DNA of 5,537 bases from DASYXT01 sp035934555 (lineage in GTDB: Bacteria > Verrucomicrobiota > Verrucomicrobiia > Limisphaerales > UBA8199), in assembly GCA_035934555.1 (NCBI GenBank), contig DASYXT010000033.1, forward strand, positions 1-5,537, in the 5' to 3' direction. Of this stretch, positions 1 to 5,436 are shown piece after piece. The position numbers and the translations under genes are program-made. Each line of letters opens with the position of its first letter. Position 1 is the stretch's first letter. The notes under the pieces were generated by a model. That model had not been told where the DNA came from. It worked only from the letters and a program-made list of their open reading frames with translations, and did not search any database.

Positions 1-2
1 AG

Positions 3-182
3 TTTGCAATCTTAAGCGTTCCAATGTGCTGGTATGTTTGGGACATAATGAACGGCAGGGGCAATCCGAAAGACGACCGGGGGGTGGCAGTATTAATCGT
101 TGCGCTCATGGTTGTTGGCAATCGCGGGTTATTCATCGGCATGCGTATCGCCAAGCGGAGAGAAGACGCTCAGAGGCCCTAG
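3..182 (+). CDS. Partial membrane protein, C-terminal part (5' end outside window)
   Basis: This reading frame is open from the left edge and ends at a TAG at 180-182, giving 59 residues without a start. It begins with a hydrophobic stretch (residues 1-16, rich in I, L, V, W, Y), then a polar loop with Gly, Asn, Pro, Lys and Asp (17-27), then a second hydrophobic segment of about 20 residues (28-47, core GVAVLIVALMVVG). It ends in a basic tail (RIAKRRED). Two hydrophobic segments closed by a positively charged tail are typical of the C-terminal end of a small inner-membrane protein. I do not recognise the family. The pattern is unlikely in a shadow frame, but a fragment this short could be chance. 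It lies outside the mobile element. Confidence 0.4.
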   Translation, partial: FAILSVPMCWYVWDIMNGRGNPKDDRGVAVLIVALMVVGNRGLFIGMRIAKRREDAQRP

Positions 183-185
183 CCT

Positions 186-209
186 TCAAACTGTACCTCA
201 AACTGTACC
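186..209. repeat. Two tandem copies of a 12-bp unit
   Basis: The unit TCAAACTGTACC occurs twice in perfect tandem (186-197 and 198-209), just after the stop of the membrane-protein fragment and about 85 bp outside the element's left end. Read on the other strand the unit is GGTACAGTTTGA, which recalls transposase-binding repeats at the ends of some insertion sequences. It could be a remnant of another mobile element, but no matching partner copy is present in the window. The rest of 183-292 shows no gene. Confidence 0.5.
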
Positions 210-292
210 ACTACCGCGCGTCCCGGCAGGGCCAGGTGGCAGGCTTTTCGTTAAGCGGCCCGTGCAATGCAACACCTGCAGAGGAGGGGAGG

Positions 293-382
293 GCTCGTCG
301 TTAGCGCTCACGAAAACGGACCCGCTTCTGCTCACCCAAACGGATCCACCAGCGAGAAAGGAGCTGTTTTGTTTCCAAGCAG
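293..382 (+). repeat. Left terminal inverted repeat
   Basis: This end matches the reverse complement of 5071-5168. In order from outside it has TTAGCG (301-306; TTGGCG at the right end), two 18-bp repeats at 306-323 and 330-347, a less conserved stretch, and TTTCCAAGCAG at 372-382, which is identical at the right end. The left end is 8 bp shorter than the right between the repeats and this inner motif. The bases outside 299 (GCTCGT) do not match the TGTGAG of the right end, so the exact terminus is unresolved. Confidence 0.8.
306..347 (+). repeat. Two 18-bp putative transposase-binding repeats, left end (L1, L2)
   Basis: L1 is GCTCACGAAAACGGACCC (306-323) and L2 is GCTCACCCAAACGGATCC (330-347). 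They agree at 15 of 18 positions and start 24 bp apart, so they lie on nearly the same DNA face at a little over two helical turns. The outer copy ends in GGACCC and the inner copy in GGATCC, the same distinction seen at the right end. Repeated sites of this sort are known to bind the transposase at IS21 and Tn7-type ends; binding here is inferred. Confidence 0.8.
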
Positions 383-504
383 AACAAAGCCACTGCAGGC
401 ACGTGATAAAAATCCCCTTGCCCTGCCTCGACAGCCTGACGCCGCTCCGGTAGGACAAGGGGTGCTTTAACTTACTTTAGTGTCCATAGCCAGGTACTGG
501 GGTT
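383..504 (+). promoter_or_regulatory. Operon leader between left end and first gene, with inverted repeat
   Basis: This non-coding stretch should contain the promoter of the five-gene operon, because nothing else lies between the terminal repeat and the first start codon. I find no convincing sigma-70 -35/-10 pair; GATAAA at 405-410 could be a -10 but has no good -35 partner. A perfect 7-bp inverted repeat, CCCCTTG (414-420) and CAAGGGG (456-462), separated by 35 nt, could be an operator or a weak stem. A CACGTG hexamer sits at 400-405. Confidence 0.3.
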
Positions 505-1059
505 TTGGCAATCCAGATCCGGCAGCATTTTCAGTTCGCCGAGGATTGGTATAGGCGCGGCCCGGTGGCCGAAGTGATCCTGGCGTATTACGTACTGCTG
601 CGCTCGATTTTGGGAACCCAGCCTGAGTTGCGCCGGTGCCTGACGCGCTGTCGGCACTGCCGGATTTTCTTTATCAGCGATGCTCGCAATGCGCGTCGTT
701 GCGATCTGGGATGCCCGTTTGGATGCGCGCAAGCCCACCGCAAGCGCCAGTCCAGCCGGCGCAGCACTGCTTATTACCAGGATGAGCCGGGCAAGGAGAA
801 GAAGCGCCAGCAAAATGCCAAGCGCCGTAAGCGGAGCACTCCGGCAGCCACGGCAATGCCCCCGCCGGCGGAGGCACCTTTACCGTGTCCCAGGCCGATG
901 GTGGAGTATGTGCGCAGGGTGACGAGTCTCATCGAGAGGCGAGCGGTCGGTTGGGCAGAAGTCGTGGAGATGCTGCGGCGAGTTCTGAGACAACACAGCA
1001 TGGTCCGAACGCGTCGGCGCGATAACATCGTCGCCTGGTTAAATGAGCACCCACCTTAA
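505..1059 (+). CDS. Basic zinc-finger protein (CGNR-like four-cysteine finger)
   Basis: The product is 184 residues from a TTG start. An in-frame TAG at 487-489 prevents extension and no ATG lies near the N-terminus; GTG at 565 is the main alternative. A helical N-terminal part (residues 10-44) leads to CRHC at 49-52, then RNARRC at 61-66, C70, C74 and H78, followed by a run of Arg and Lys. C-x2-C-x13-C-x3-C with the preceding FxxDARNARR resembles the CGNR zinc finger, in which a second Cys pair follows an RR motif, but the CGNR residues are replaced by CPFG. Residues 80-112 are strongly basic, 113-131 are rich in Pro and Ala, and the C-terminal 50 residues look helical and basic. It probably binds DNA or RNA. 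It is the first gene of the operon and overlaps the ParB-like gene by 17 bp. The precise role is unknown. Confidence 0.75.
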   Translation: MAIQIRQHFQFAEDWYRRGPVAEVILAYYVLLRSILGTQPELRRCLTRCRHCRIFFISDARNARRCDLGCPFGCAQAHRKRQSSRRSTAYYQDEPGKEKKRQQNAKRRKRSTPAATAMPPPAEAPLPCPRPMVEYVRRVTSLIERRAVGWAEVVEMLRRVLRQHSMVRTRRRDNIVAWLNEHPP

Positions 1060-1966
1060 AGTGGCACCGGTCGCGGTGAGCGACCTGGAGTTATCGCACT
1101 TGGACCTGCGTTACCAAGGCCATCGGCTTCAACAGCCTCGCCTGGAGGAGCAGCTTTTGTCCTCGATCGCCCAAAGGGGCATCCAGGAGCCGCTCCAAGG
1201 AGTGCGCGGCGGCTCCGAGGCGATTCTGCTCAATGGTTTCAAGCGTGCTCGCTGCGCGCGCAAACTCCACCTGCATACCGTGCCCTTTGCCTCGTGGGGC
1301 GCTGACGAAGTGGCCGGGATTTTGCAGTTGCTGCGCGGCGCTCGCCATCAGGCCTTGCACCTGCTGGAGCAAGCCCAATTTGTCGATGAACTCAAGTGCG
1401 GGCGCGGGATGAGCGTCGCCGAGATCGCCGAGCAACTCTCCCGCAGCAAGGCTTGGGTGAGCCTGCGGCTGGGGTTGGTGGCGCAACTGAGCCCCACCGT
1501 GCGGGAGGCGCTCTTTGCCGGCGCCTTTCCAGTCTACTCCTATCTTTACTCGTTGCGGCCCTTTAGGCGCCTAAACCCCGCTGATGACATCGACCGGTTC
1601 GTCACGGCACTGCGCGGCAAAAAGCTCAGTGTTCGGGAGATTGAAGGGTTAGCTCAGGGCTTTTTCCGTGGGCCGGAGTCCTTTCGGGGGGAGGTGCTCA
1701 AAGGCAACTTAAGCCTTCCCCTCCAACACCTCAGCACCGCCCCAGTCGATCCGGACGGGTGCAGTGAGTTTGAGCGCATTTTTCTGCAGGACCTGGAAAG
1801 GACGCACCAGGGCATGCTGCGGGTGATCGGCAAAAGCCAGGATCCGCGCCTGCAAAGTGGTCCCTTCCTGGTCCAATGCAACCTGCTGAGCTGCGGCATG
1901 CTCAGTCGTGCGCCGAGCTTCCTGCGACTACTACGTCAACTCCATGATCGAACCGGAAAAACGTAA
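1043..1966 (+). CDS. ParB/KorB-like DNA-binding protein
   Basis: The 307-residue product has the ParB fold order. The N-terminal ParB domain (about 12-85) contains a ParB box I-like stretch (QPRLEEQLLSSIAQRGIQEP, 31-50) and the box II equivalent GFKRARCARKL (65-75), where ParB proteins have GxRRxRAA; in ParB these motifs bind CTP. A helix-turn-helix follows (about 122-145: MSVAEIAEQLSRSKAWVSLRL), then a helical segment with LSVREIEGL at 195-203, as in the ParB/KorB central domain. The last 90 residues are not recognised. Chromosome- or plasmid-type ParB is normally paired with a ParA ATPase; none is seen here, and the neighbours are transposition genes. ATG at 1043 lies inside the previous gene, and the 3' end overlaps the transposase gene by 23 bp. 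A role in segregation is unlikely; site recognition for transposition, or regulation of the operon, is inferred. Confidence 0.88.
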   Translation: MSTHLKVAPVAVSDLELSHLDLRYQGHRLQQPRLEEQLLSSIAQRGIQEPLQGVRGGSEAILLNGFKRARCARKLHLHTVPFASWGADEVAGILQLLRGARHQALHLLEQAQFVDELKCGRGMSVAEIAEQLSRSKAWVSLRLGLVAQLSPTVREALFAGAFPVYSYLYSLRPFRRLNPADDIDRFVTALRGKKLSVREIEGLAQGFFRGPESFRGEVLKGNLSLPLQHLSTAPVDPDGCSEFERIFLQDLERTHQGMLRVIGKSQDPRLQSGPFLVQCNLLSCGMLSRAPSFLRLLRQLHDRTGKT

Positions 1967-3413
1967 GGCCATTTTCCTGCTGCATAAGGAAGGCATGCCG
2001 CTGCGAGAGATCTCCCGGCGGTTTGGCTTGGGCCGCAACACGGTGCGCCGGATCATTGCCCAGCAGGGGCAAACGCCCACGCGGGCTTTCGCCCCGGACA
2101 TCGACCCGGACCTGTTGCGCCAACTTTATGCGGAGTGCAACGGCTACGTGCAGCGGGTGTTTGAAAAACTCCAGGAGGAGCGCGGTCTCAAAATTAAATA
2201 CTCCACGCTCACCCGCTGGTTGCGCGCGTTGGGCATTAGCTTGCCGCCCGCCTCGCGCTGCGACCGAGTGCCCGATCAACCCGGGGCCGAGATGCAGCAC
2301 GACACCAGTCCCTTCACCATTACCTTGGGCTCAACGCCAACCAAGCTCCAGGCCAGCCTGCTTTATCTGCGCTATTCCAAGCGCCGGTATCTGCAGTTTT
2401 ACCGCGTCTTTGATCGCTTCCAAATGAAGTGCTTCCTGCACCGGGCGTTGCTGCATTGGGGCTACAGTCCGCCGGTTTGCATCATCGACAACACCAACCT
2501 GGCCCGCCTGCGCGGCCTGGGAGCCCAAGCGGTGATCGTGCCGGAGATGGAGGCCTTTGCCAAAGGCTACGGCTTCCGGTTCATCTGTCATGCGCCAAAG
2601 CATTCCGATCGAAAGGCAGGAGAAGAACGGAGCTTTCTCACGGCAGAGACTAACTTCCTGCCCGGTCGCAGCTTCAGCAGTCCAGAAGACCTCAACCGCC
2701 AGGCCCTGGAGTGGTCCACCGTGCGCATGGAACAGCGCCCCCAGGGCAAGGCCGGACTGATCCCTGCCAAAGCCTTCGAATATGAACGGGGCTTTCTCCA
2801 GCCGTTGCCCCCGCACTTGCCGGCGCCTTACAAGCTCCTGGAGCGCAGCGTTGATGAATACGGATACGTGGCCGTCGAGGCCAACTATTATTGGGTGCCC
2901 GGCACCGGGCGGGGCGAGGTGACGGTGCTGCGCTACGACCAGCACCTGGAGATCTACCAGTCCGGCCAGCAACTGCTGCAATACCCGCTGCCGCCCCAGG
3001 GGGTGAGGAATCAGCCCTTCCATCCGCCGGGACAACCGGCTTCAGCTTACCAGCCACGGCACCGTGAACAGTCCAGCGACCAGGAGGAGAAGCGTTTGCG
3101 CGCGATGGCCCCCGCCGTCAGCCTCTACGTCGATTTCATTCTGGCCAGCCCGGGCCTGCTGCGCCACCAGCACTTGCGCCGGTTGTTGGCCTTGAGTGGC
3201 CGCATGAGCCCGGAGTTGTTCGTGCGCAGTGTCGAGCGGGCACACCGCTACCGCATCACCAGCCTGGCCACCCTCGAGCAGATCGCCCGCTTGCAGTTCC
3301 AGGCCGGGACCGATGAGTTGCCGATGCCTCCCATCGACGAGTCCTTCCGCGACCGGCCCGCTTATCAAGAAGGTTCCCTGACCGACCCACCCGACCTCTC
3401 CCGTTATGAATGA
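1944..3413 (+). CDS. istA: IstA-like DDE transposase, IS21 family
   Basis: The 489-residue product starts at ATG 1944, which gives the usual family opening MIEPEKRKAIFLLHKEG; a GTG at 1908 would add 12 residues with no family character. A helix-turn-helix lies at 18-38 (MPLREISRRFGLGRNTVRRII). The catalytic core carries D120 (EMQHD), D182 (IIDNTN) and E228 (GEERS), with spacing typical of IS21 transposases, so the active site looks intact. The C-terminal part (about 295-350) resembles the beta-barrel region following the core, and the tail (375-489) is helical. The protein should bind the end repeats and carry out DNA cutting and strand transfer. It overlaps the ParB-like gene by 23 bp and the istB gene by 8 bp. 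The length is close to the usual 400-510 residues of IstA. No frameshift or truncation is seen. Confidence 0.92.
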   Translation: MIEPEKRKAIFLLHKEGMPLREISRRFGLGRNTVRRIIAQQGQTPTRAFAPDIDPDLLRQLYAECNGYVQRVFEKLQEERGLKIKYSTLTRWLRALGISLPPASRCDRVPDQPGAEMQHDTSPFTITLGSTPTKLQASLLYLRYSKRRYLQFYRVFDRFQMKCFLHRALLHWGYSPPVCIIDNTNLARLRGLGAQAVIVPEMEAFAKGYGFRFICHAPKHSDRKAGEERSFLTAETNFLPGRSFSSPEDLNRQALEWSTVRMEQRPQGKAGLIPAKAFEYERGFLQPLPPHLPAPYKLLERSVDEYGYVAVEANYYWVPGTGRGEVTVLRYDQHLEIYQSGQQLLQYPLPPQGVRNQPFHPPGQPASAYQPRHREQSSDQEEKRLRAMAPAVSLYVDFILASPGLLRHQHLRRLLALSGRMSPELFVRSVERAHRYRITSLATLEQIARLQFQAGTDELPMPPIDESFRDRPAYQEGSLTDPPDLSRYE

Positions 3414-4146
3414 ATCCCTGCAAGAAAAGCTCCGTTACCTCCGGCTCAACCGCCTGGCCGCCCATTGGGAGGAGGATCTCAAAGCGGCCGCTCGCCAGCG
3501 GATGTCCCACGCCGCCTTTCTGACTCATATTATCCAGGAGGAATACCGGCTCAAATGCGACAACGCCCGAGAACAGCGCCTCAAACGGGCCCATATCCCA
3601 GAGCCTTGGACGATGGAGACCTTTCCCTTTGCCCGTCAGCCCAAGCTCAACCGCAAAGCCATCATGGCCCTTTACGATCCCATGGACTTCATCTCCAAGG
3701 CCCAGAACATTATCTGGCTGGGTGGTCCGGGGGTGGGCAAGACCGGACTGGCCACCAGCTTTCTCACGCGCGCCATTCAGCAGGGCTGCAGCGGCCGCTA
3801 CGTGCTCTTCGCCGAGTTGATCACCCAACTGTACCACTCGGTGGCCGATCATTCCCAGGAACGGTTGCTCCGAAAGTATGTCAACTGCGACGTGCTCCAG
3901 ATTGACGAACTGGGCTACATCGAGACCGAACCGGTCCAAGTCGGGCTTTTCTTCACTCTGATGCAGCGGCGCCACAAGAAAAAACCCACCCTCATCACCT
4001 CCAACCTGGGCTTCCGCGAATGGGGCTCCTTTCTTAAGAACGACCATCTGACCGCGGCTCTGATCGACCGGTTGACCGAATGCAGCCACGTCTTCAACAT
4101 GCGCGACTGTACGGGCCTGCGGCCCAAGCTCTCGGCCGAGTCGTGA
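3406..4146 (+). CDS. istB: IstB-like AAA+ ATPase, transposition helper
   Basis: The product is 246 residues, the normal IstB length. The N-terminal region (1-75) is helical, like the IstB N-terminal domain, with MNESLQEKLRYLRLNRLAAHW at its start. Walker A is GGPGVGKT (106-113), Walker B is VLQIDELGY (163-171), sensor I is LITSN (196-200) and a sensor II-like LIDRL lies at 219-223. IstB is related to the DnaC helicase loader; it assembles on DNA, selects or remodels the target and stimulates IstA. ATG 3406 overlaps the istA stop (ATGAATGA arrangement, 8 bp), which is typical of IS21 and suggests coupled translation. The stop overlaps the GTG of the next gene. All ATPase residues are present, so it is predicted to be active. 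Confidence 0.92.
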   Translation: MNESLQEKLRYLRLNRLAAHWEEDLKAAARQRMSHAAFLTHIIQEEYRLKCDNAREQRLKRAHIPEPWTMETFPFARQPKLNRKAIMALYDPMDFISKAQNIIWLGGPGVGKTGLATSFLTRAIQQGCSGRYVLFAELITQLYHSVADHSQERLLRKYVNCDVLQIDELGYIETEPVQVGLFFTLMQRRHKKKPTLITSNLGFREWGSFLKNDHLTAALIDRLTECSHVFNMRDCTGLRPKLSAES

Positions 4147-4982
4147 GTTGGAGGCAGCGAGCCCAACAGTTGCGCCGCCTGCCCCTGGTGGCGGTGCTGC
4201 AACTCAGTGACGCCCATCCCGACCGCTACGACCCGCACAAGTGGCACACCTGCCGGGGCGTGCTGAGCGTCACGGGAGCCAAGTTCATGAACTGGAACTG
4301 CGGCCAGGGCGGAGGCGGCGCCATTGATTTGGTCATGCACCTGCATCGCCTGGGCTTTGGCCAGGCCCTGGAGTGGCTGGAAAATCATTTTGGCACCAGC
4401 GTGATCGCTGCCTGGAGCCCGCCGCCGCAACCTTCGCTATCGCTTCCGGCTCCCTGTCCGGAACACCTGGAACGTGTCCGCCGCTATCTGCTTTACGAAC
4501 GTCATCTGCCAGTTCTGCTTCTGGAACCGCTCATCGGCTCTGGCAGCCTTTACGCTGATGCCCGGGCCAATGCGGTCTTTGTCTTGTGCGGTGAGCGCAA
4601 TGAGCCGGTGGGTGCTGAACTGCGGGGCACCACCGCGGTTGCCTGGCGTGGCATGGCACCCGGATCGCGCAAGGACCAGGGCTACTTTGCCATCCCGGCC
4701 GCTCCAGAGCTCACCCAGGTCGTACTCTGCGAATCAGCCATTGATGCAATCAGTTGTCACGCGCTGCACCCTCAGTATCGCTGCCTTTCCACAGCCGGCG
4801 CCCGGCCCAACACCGCCTGGCTTCCGGAGTTGCTCGTCCATGCTGGCCAACTTTACTGCGGGTTCGATAGCGATGACACCGGCGAAGCCATGGCTCAGTT
4901 CATGATGCGGCTCTATCCTGCCATCCAGAGACTCCCTCCTCCTTGCAAAGACTGGAACGACGCGCTACGGCAAGGAATCTGA
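4143..4982 (+). CDS. Primase-like protein: degenerate CHC2-type finger, DUF3991-like, Toprim
   Basis: The best start is GTG 4143, which overlaps the istB stop as GTGA and gives 279 residues; an ATG at 4080 lies well inside istB. Residues 26-85 resemble the primase zinc-finger fold (YDPHKWHTCRGVLSVTGAKF, then WNCGQGGGGAIDLVMHLHRL and a helix), but the usual four-ligand CHC2 set is reduced to C37 and C53. Residues 107-185 look like DUF3991 (RRYLLYERHLP, NAVFVL, GAELRGT, GMAPGSRKDQG). Residues 192-275 form a Toprim domain with E197 (LCESAID), D242/D244 (GFDSDD) and KDWND at 269-273. Such proteins occur on plasmids and integrative elements and are related to DnaG-type primases, but no helicase domain is present and primase activity is unproved. 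It is the last gene of the operon. Confidence 0.85.
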   Translation: MSWRQRAQQLRRLPLVAVLQLSDAHPDRYDPHKWHTCRGVLSVTGAKFMNWNCGQGGGGAIDLVMHLHRLGFGQALEWLENHFGTSVIAAWSPPPQPSLSLPAPCPEHLERVRRYLLYERHLPVLLLEPLIGSGSLYADARANAVFVLCGERNEPVGAELRGTTAVAWRGMAPGSRKDQGYFAIPAAPELTQVVLCESAIDAISCHALHPQYRCLSTAGARPNTAWLPELLVHAGQLYCGFDSDDTGEAMAQFMMRLYPAIQRLPPPCKDWNDALRQGI

Positions 4983-5070
4983 AGTCAGCGCGCGGTTTAA
5001 GTTCGCCTGGTTCTGCTCCGACTCCGCATCCCGACTCGGAACCTCCTGCTCGGAATCCTCGGAATCGCCC
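4983..5070 (+). other. Short non-coding 3' region with CTCGGAA repeats
   Basis: Between the last gene and the right terminal repeat no gene is seen. CTCGGAA occurs three times (about 5035, 5049 and 5058), the last two as a 9-bp tandem CTCGGAATC (5049-5057 and 5058-5066). GGTTC (5019-5023) and GAACC (5039-5043) could pair, but there is no T-run, so a terminator cannot be claimed. Confidence 0.4.
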
Positions 5071-5168
5071 CTGCTTGGAAAGGGAAACCTTCTCCTTGCC
5101 GCTACCACCTAAAGGATCCATCTCCGTGAGTATCAACGGGTCCATTCCGGTAAGCGCCAACGCTCACA
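5071..5168 (-). repeat. Right terminal inverted repeat
   Basis: Read inward from 5168 on the - strand the end begins TGTGAGCGTTGGCGCTTAC, a good IS21-type terminus. It then carries two 18-bp repeats (5138-5155 and 5114-5131) and finishes with TTTCCAAGCAG (5071-5081 on this strand), an exact match to 372-382. The outermost bases form a small palindrome on the + strand, GTAAGCG CCAA CGCTCAC (5150-5167), with one mismatch between the arms. Confidence 0.82.
5114..5155 (-). repeat. Two 18-bp putative transposase-binding repeats, right end (R1, R2)
   Basis: On the - strand R1 is GCTTACCGGAATGGACCC (5155-5138) and R2 is ACTCACGGAGATGGATCC (5131-5114). They start 24 bp apart, as at the left end. R1 matches L1 at 13 of 18 positions and R2 matches L2 at 13 of 18. 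Outer copies end in GGACCC and inner copies in GGATCC at both ends. Confidence 0.8.
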
Positions 5169-5397
5169 GGTCTAAATCCCTGGATTTTGCGCGCTCGGGC
5201 TCGAACTCGACGCCGGAAAGGGCCAAAAGATTGTCCGCCAAGGTGGCGTGGCGGCGAGCGGATTTGATTGGGCGCAACAGTATGTCGCCGTTGACGCGGG
5301 TTAATACCGTAAAGTCCGTTCCCGGTTTGAGTTTATTCTCGGTTCGAACGCGCTGGGGAATGACGATTTGGCCTTTCGCCGAGAGTGTCGTTGTCAT
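5164..5397 (-). CDS. AbrB/MazE/SpoVT-family antitoxin-like protein
   Basis: The 77-residue product opens with MTTTLSAKGQIVIPQRVR, the characteristic swapped-hairpin DNA-binding motif of this family (SxKGQxxIPxxVR), followed by LKPGTDF and NGDILLRPI. The C-terminal half (45-77) is of the sort that, in antitoxins, contacts a VapC-type toxin. In such pairs the toxin gene usually follows directly; here the element's right end follows instead and no PIN-domain frame is seen across the element in 1-292. The stop codon TGA (5166-5164) lies within the element's terminal TGTGAGCG, so the final residue or so is set by the insertion. The protein reaches near-normal length and may still bind DNA. Confidence 0.85.
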   Translation of the reverse strand: MTTTLSAKGQIVIPQRVRTENKLKPGTDFTVLTRVNGDILLRPIKSARRHATLADNLLALSGVEFEPERAKSRDLDL

Positions 5398-5406
5398 GCA
5401 GTAAGG

Positions 5407-5435
5407 TTTATCCTACAACCGGTTGAACGCGTCAA
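5407..5435 (-). promoter_or_regulatory. Promoter of the antitoxin gene
   Basis: On the - strand TTGACG (5435-5430) is followed after a 17-bp spacer by GATAAA (5412-5407). The -35 matches the sigma-70 consensus at 5 of 6 positions and the -10 at 4 of 6. Transcription would start about 5401, only a few bases before the ATG at 5397, so the message would be nearly leaderless; an AGGA at 5414-5411 would then fall outside the transcript. Confidence 0.5.
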
Positions 5436-5436
5436 C
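5416..5436. promoter_or_regulatory. Overlapping palindromes in the antitoxin promoter, probable operator
   Basis: CAACCGGTTG (5416-5425) is a perfect 10-bp palindrome, and GTTGA-ACGCG-TCAAC (5422-5436) is a 5-bp inverted repeat sharing GTTG with it. Both lie in the spacer and -35 of the promoter. Antitoxins of this family are dimers that commonly repress their own promoter at such sites; binding here is inferred. Confidence 0.45.

Larger units (their letters stand above)
293..5168 (+). mobile_element. IS21-like composite element with five cargo/transposition genes
   Basis: Long imperfect inverted repeats at 293-382 and 5071-5168 enclose five overlapping + strand genes: zinc-finger protein, ParB-like protein, IstA-like transposase, IstB-like ATPase and primase-like Toprim protein. 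The DDE transposase followed by an IstB ATPase with a few bases of overlap is the hallmark of the IS21 family, whose members normally measure about 2-2.5 kb and carry only these two genes. The right end reads TGTGAGCG inward from 5168, fitting the usual 5'-TG start of IS21 ends. The left end is clearly homologous only from about 299 inward, so its outermost bases are uncertain by several positions. No clean target-site duplication is seen. All motifs expected for activity in IstA and IstB are intact. Confidence 0.8.

Noticed and set aside
1..292. Possible VapC/PIN toxin on the - strand of the left flank as partner of the antitoxin
   Set aside because: All three minus-strand frames next to the left end hit stops or give low-complexity sequence, without the acidic motifs of a PIN domain.
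400..405. CACGTG hexamer, core of the ParB-binding site parS, upstream of the ParB-like gene
   Set aside because: The flanking bases do not form the 16-bp parS palindrome, and a single hexamer is expected by chance; kept only as a note in the leader entry.
3256..4089. Long minus-strand open frame of 277 residues opposite istA and istB
   Set aside because: It is the antisense shadow of two strongly supported genes in GC-rich DNA; no motif of its own is seen.
4900..5160. Minus-strand frame with repeated LTxMDPL units, and a similar LTxTDP frame on the + strand near 300-350
   Set aside because: The repeated peptide arises because the 24-bp period of the end repeats is a multiple of three; both frames simply read through the terminal repeats and the rest of each has no gene-like character.
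4943..5404. Plus-strand open frame of 153 residues over the right end
   Set aside because: It crosses the end of the primase-like gene, the terminal repeat and the antisense of the antitoxin gene, and has no recognisable domain.
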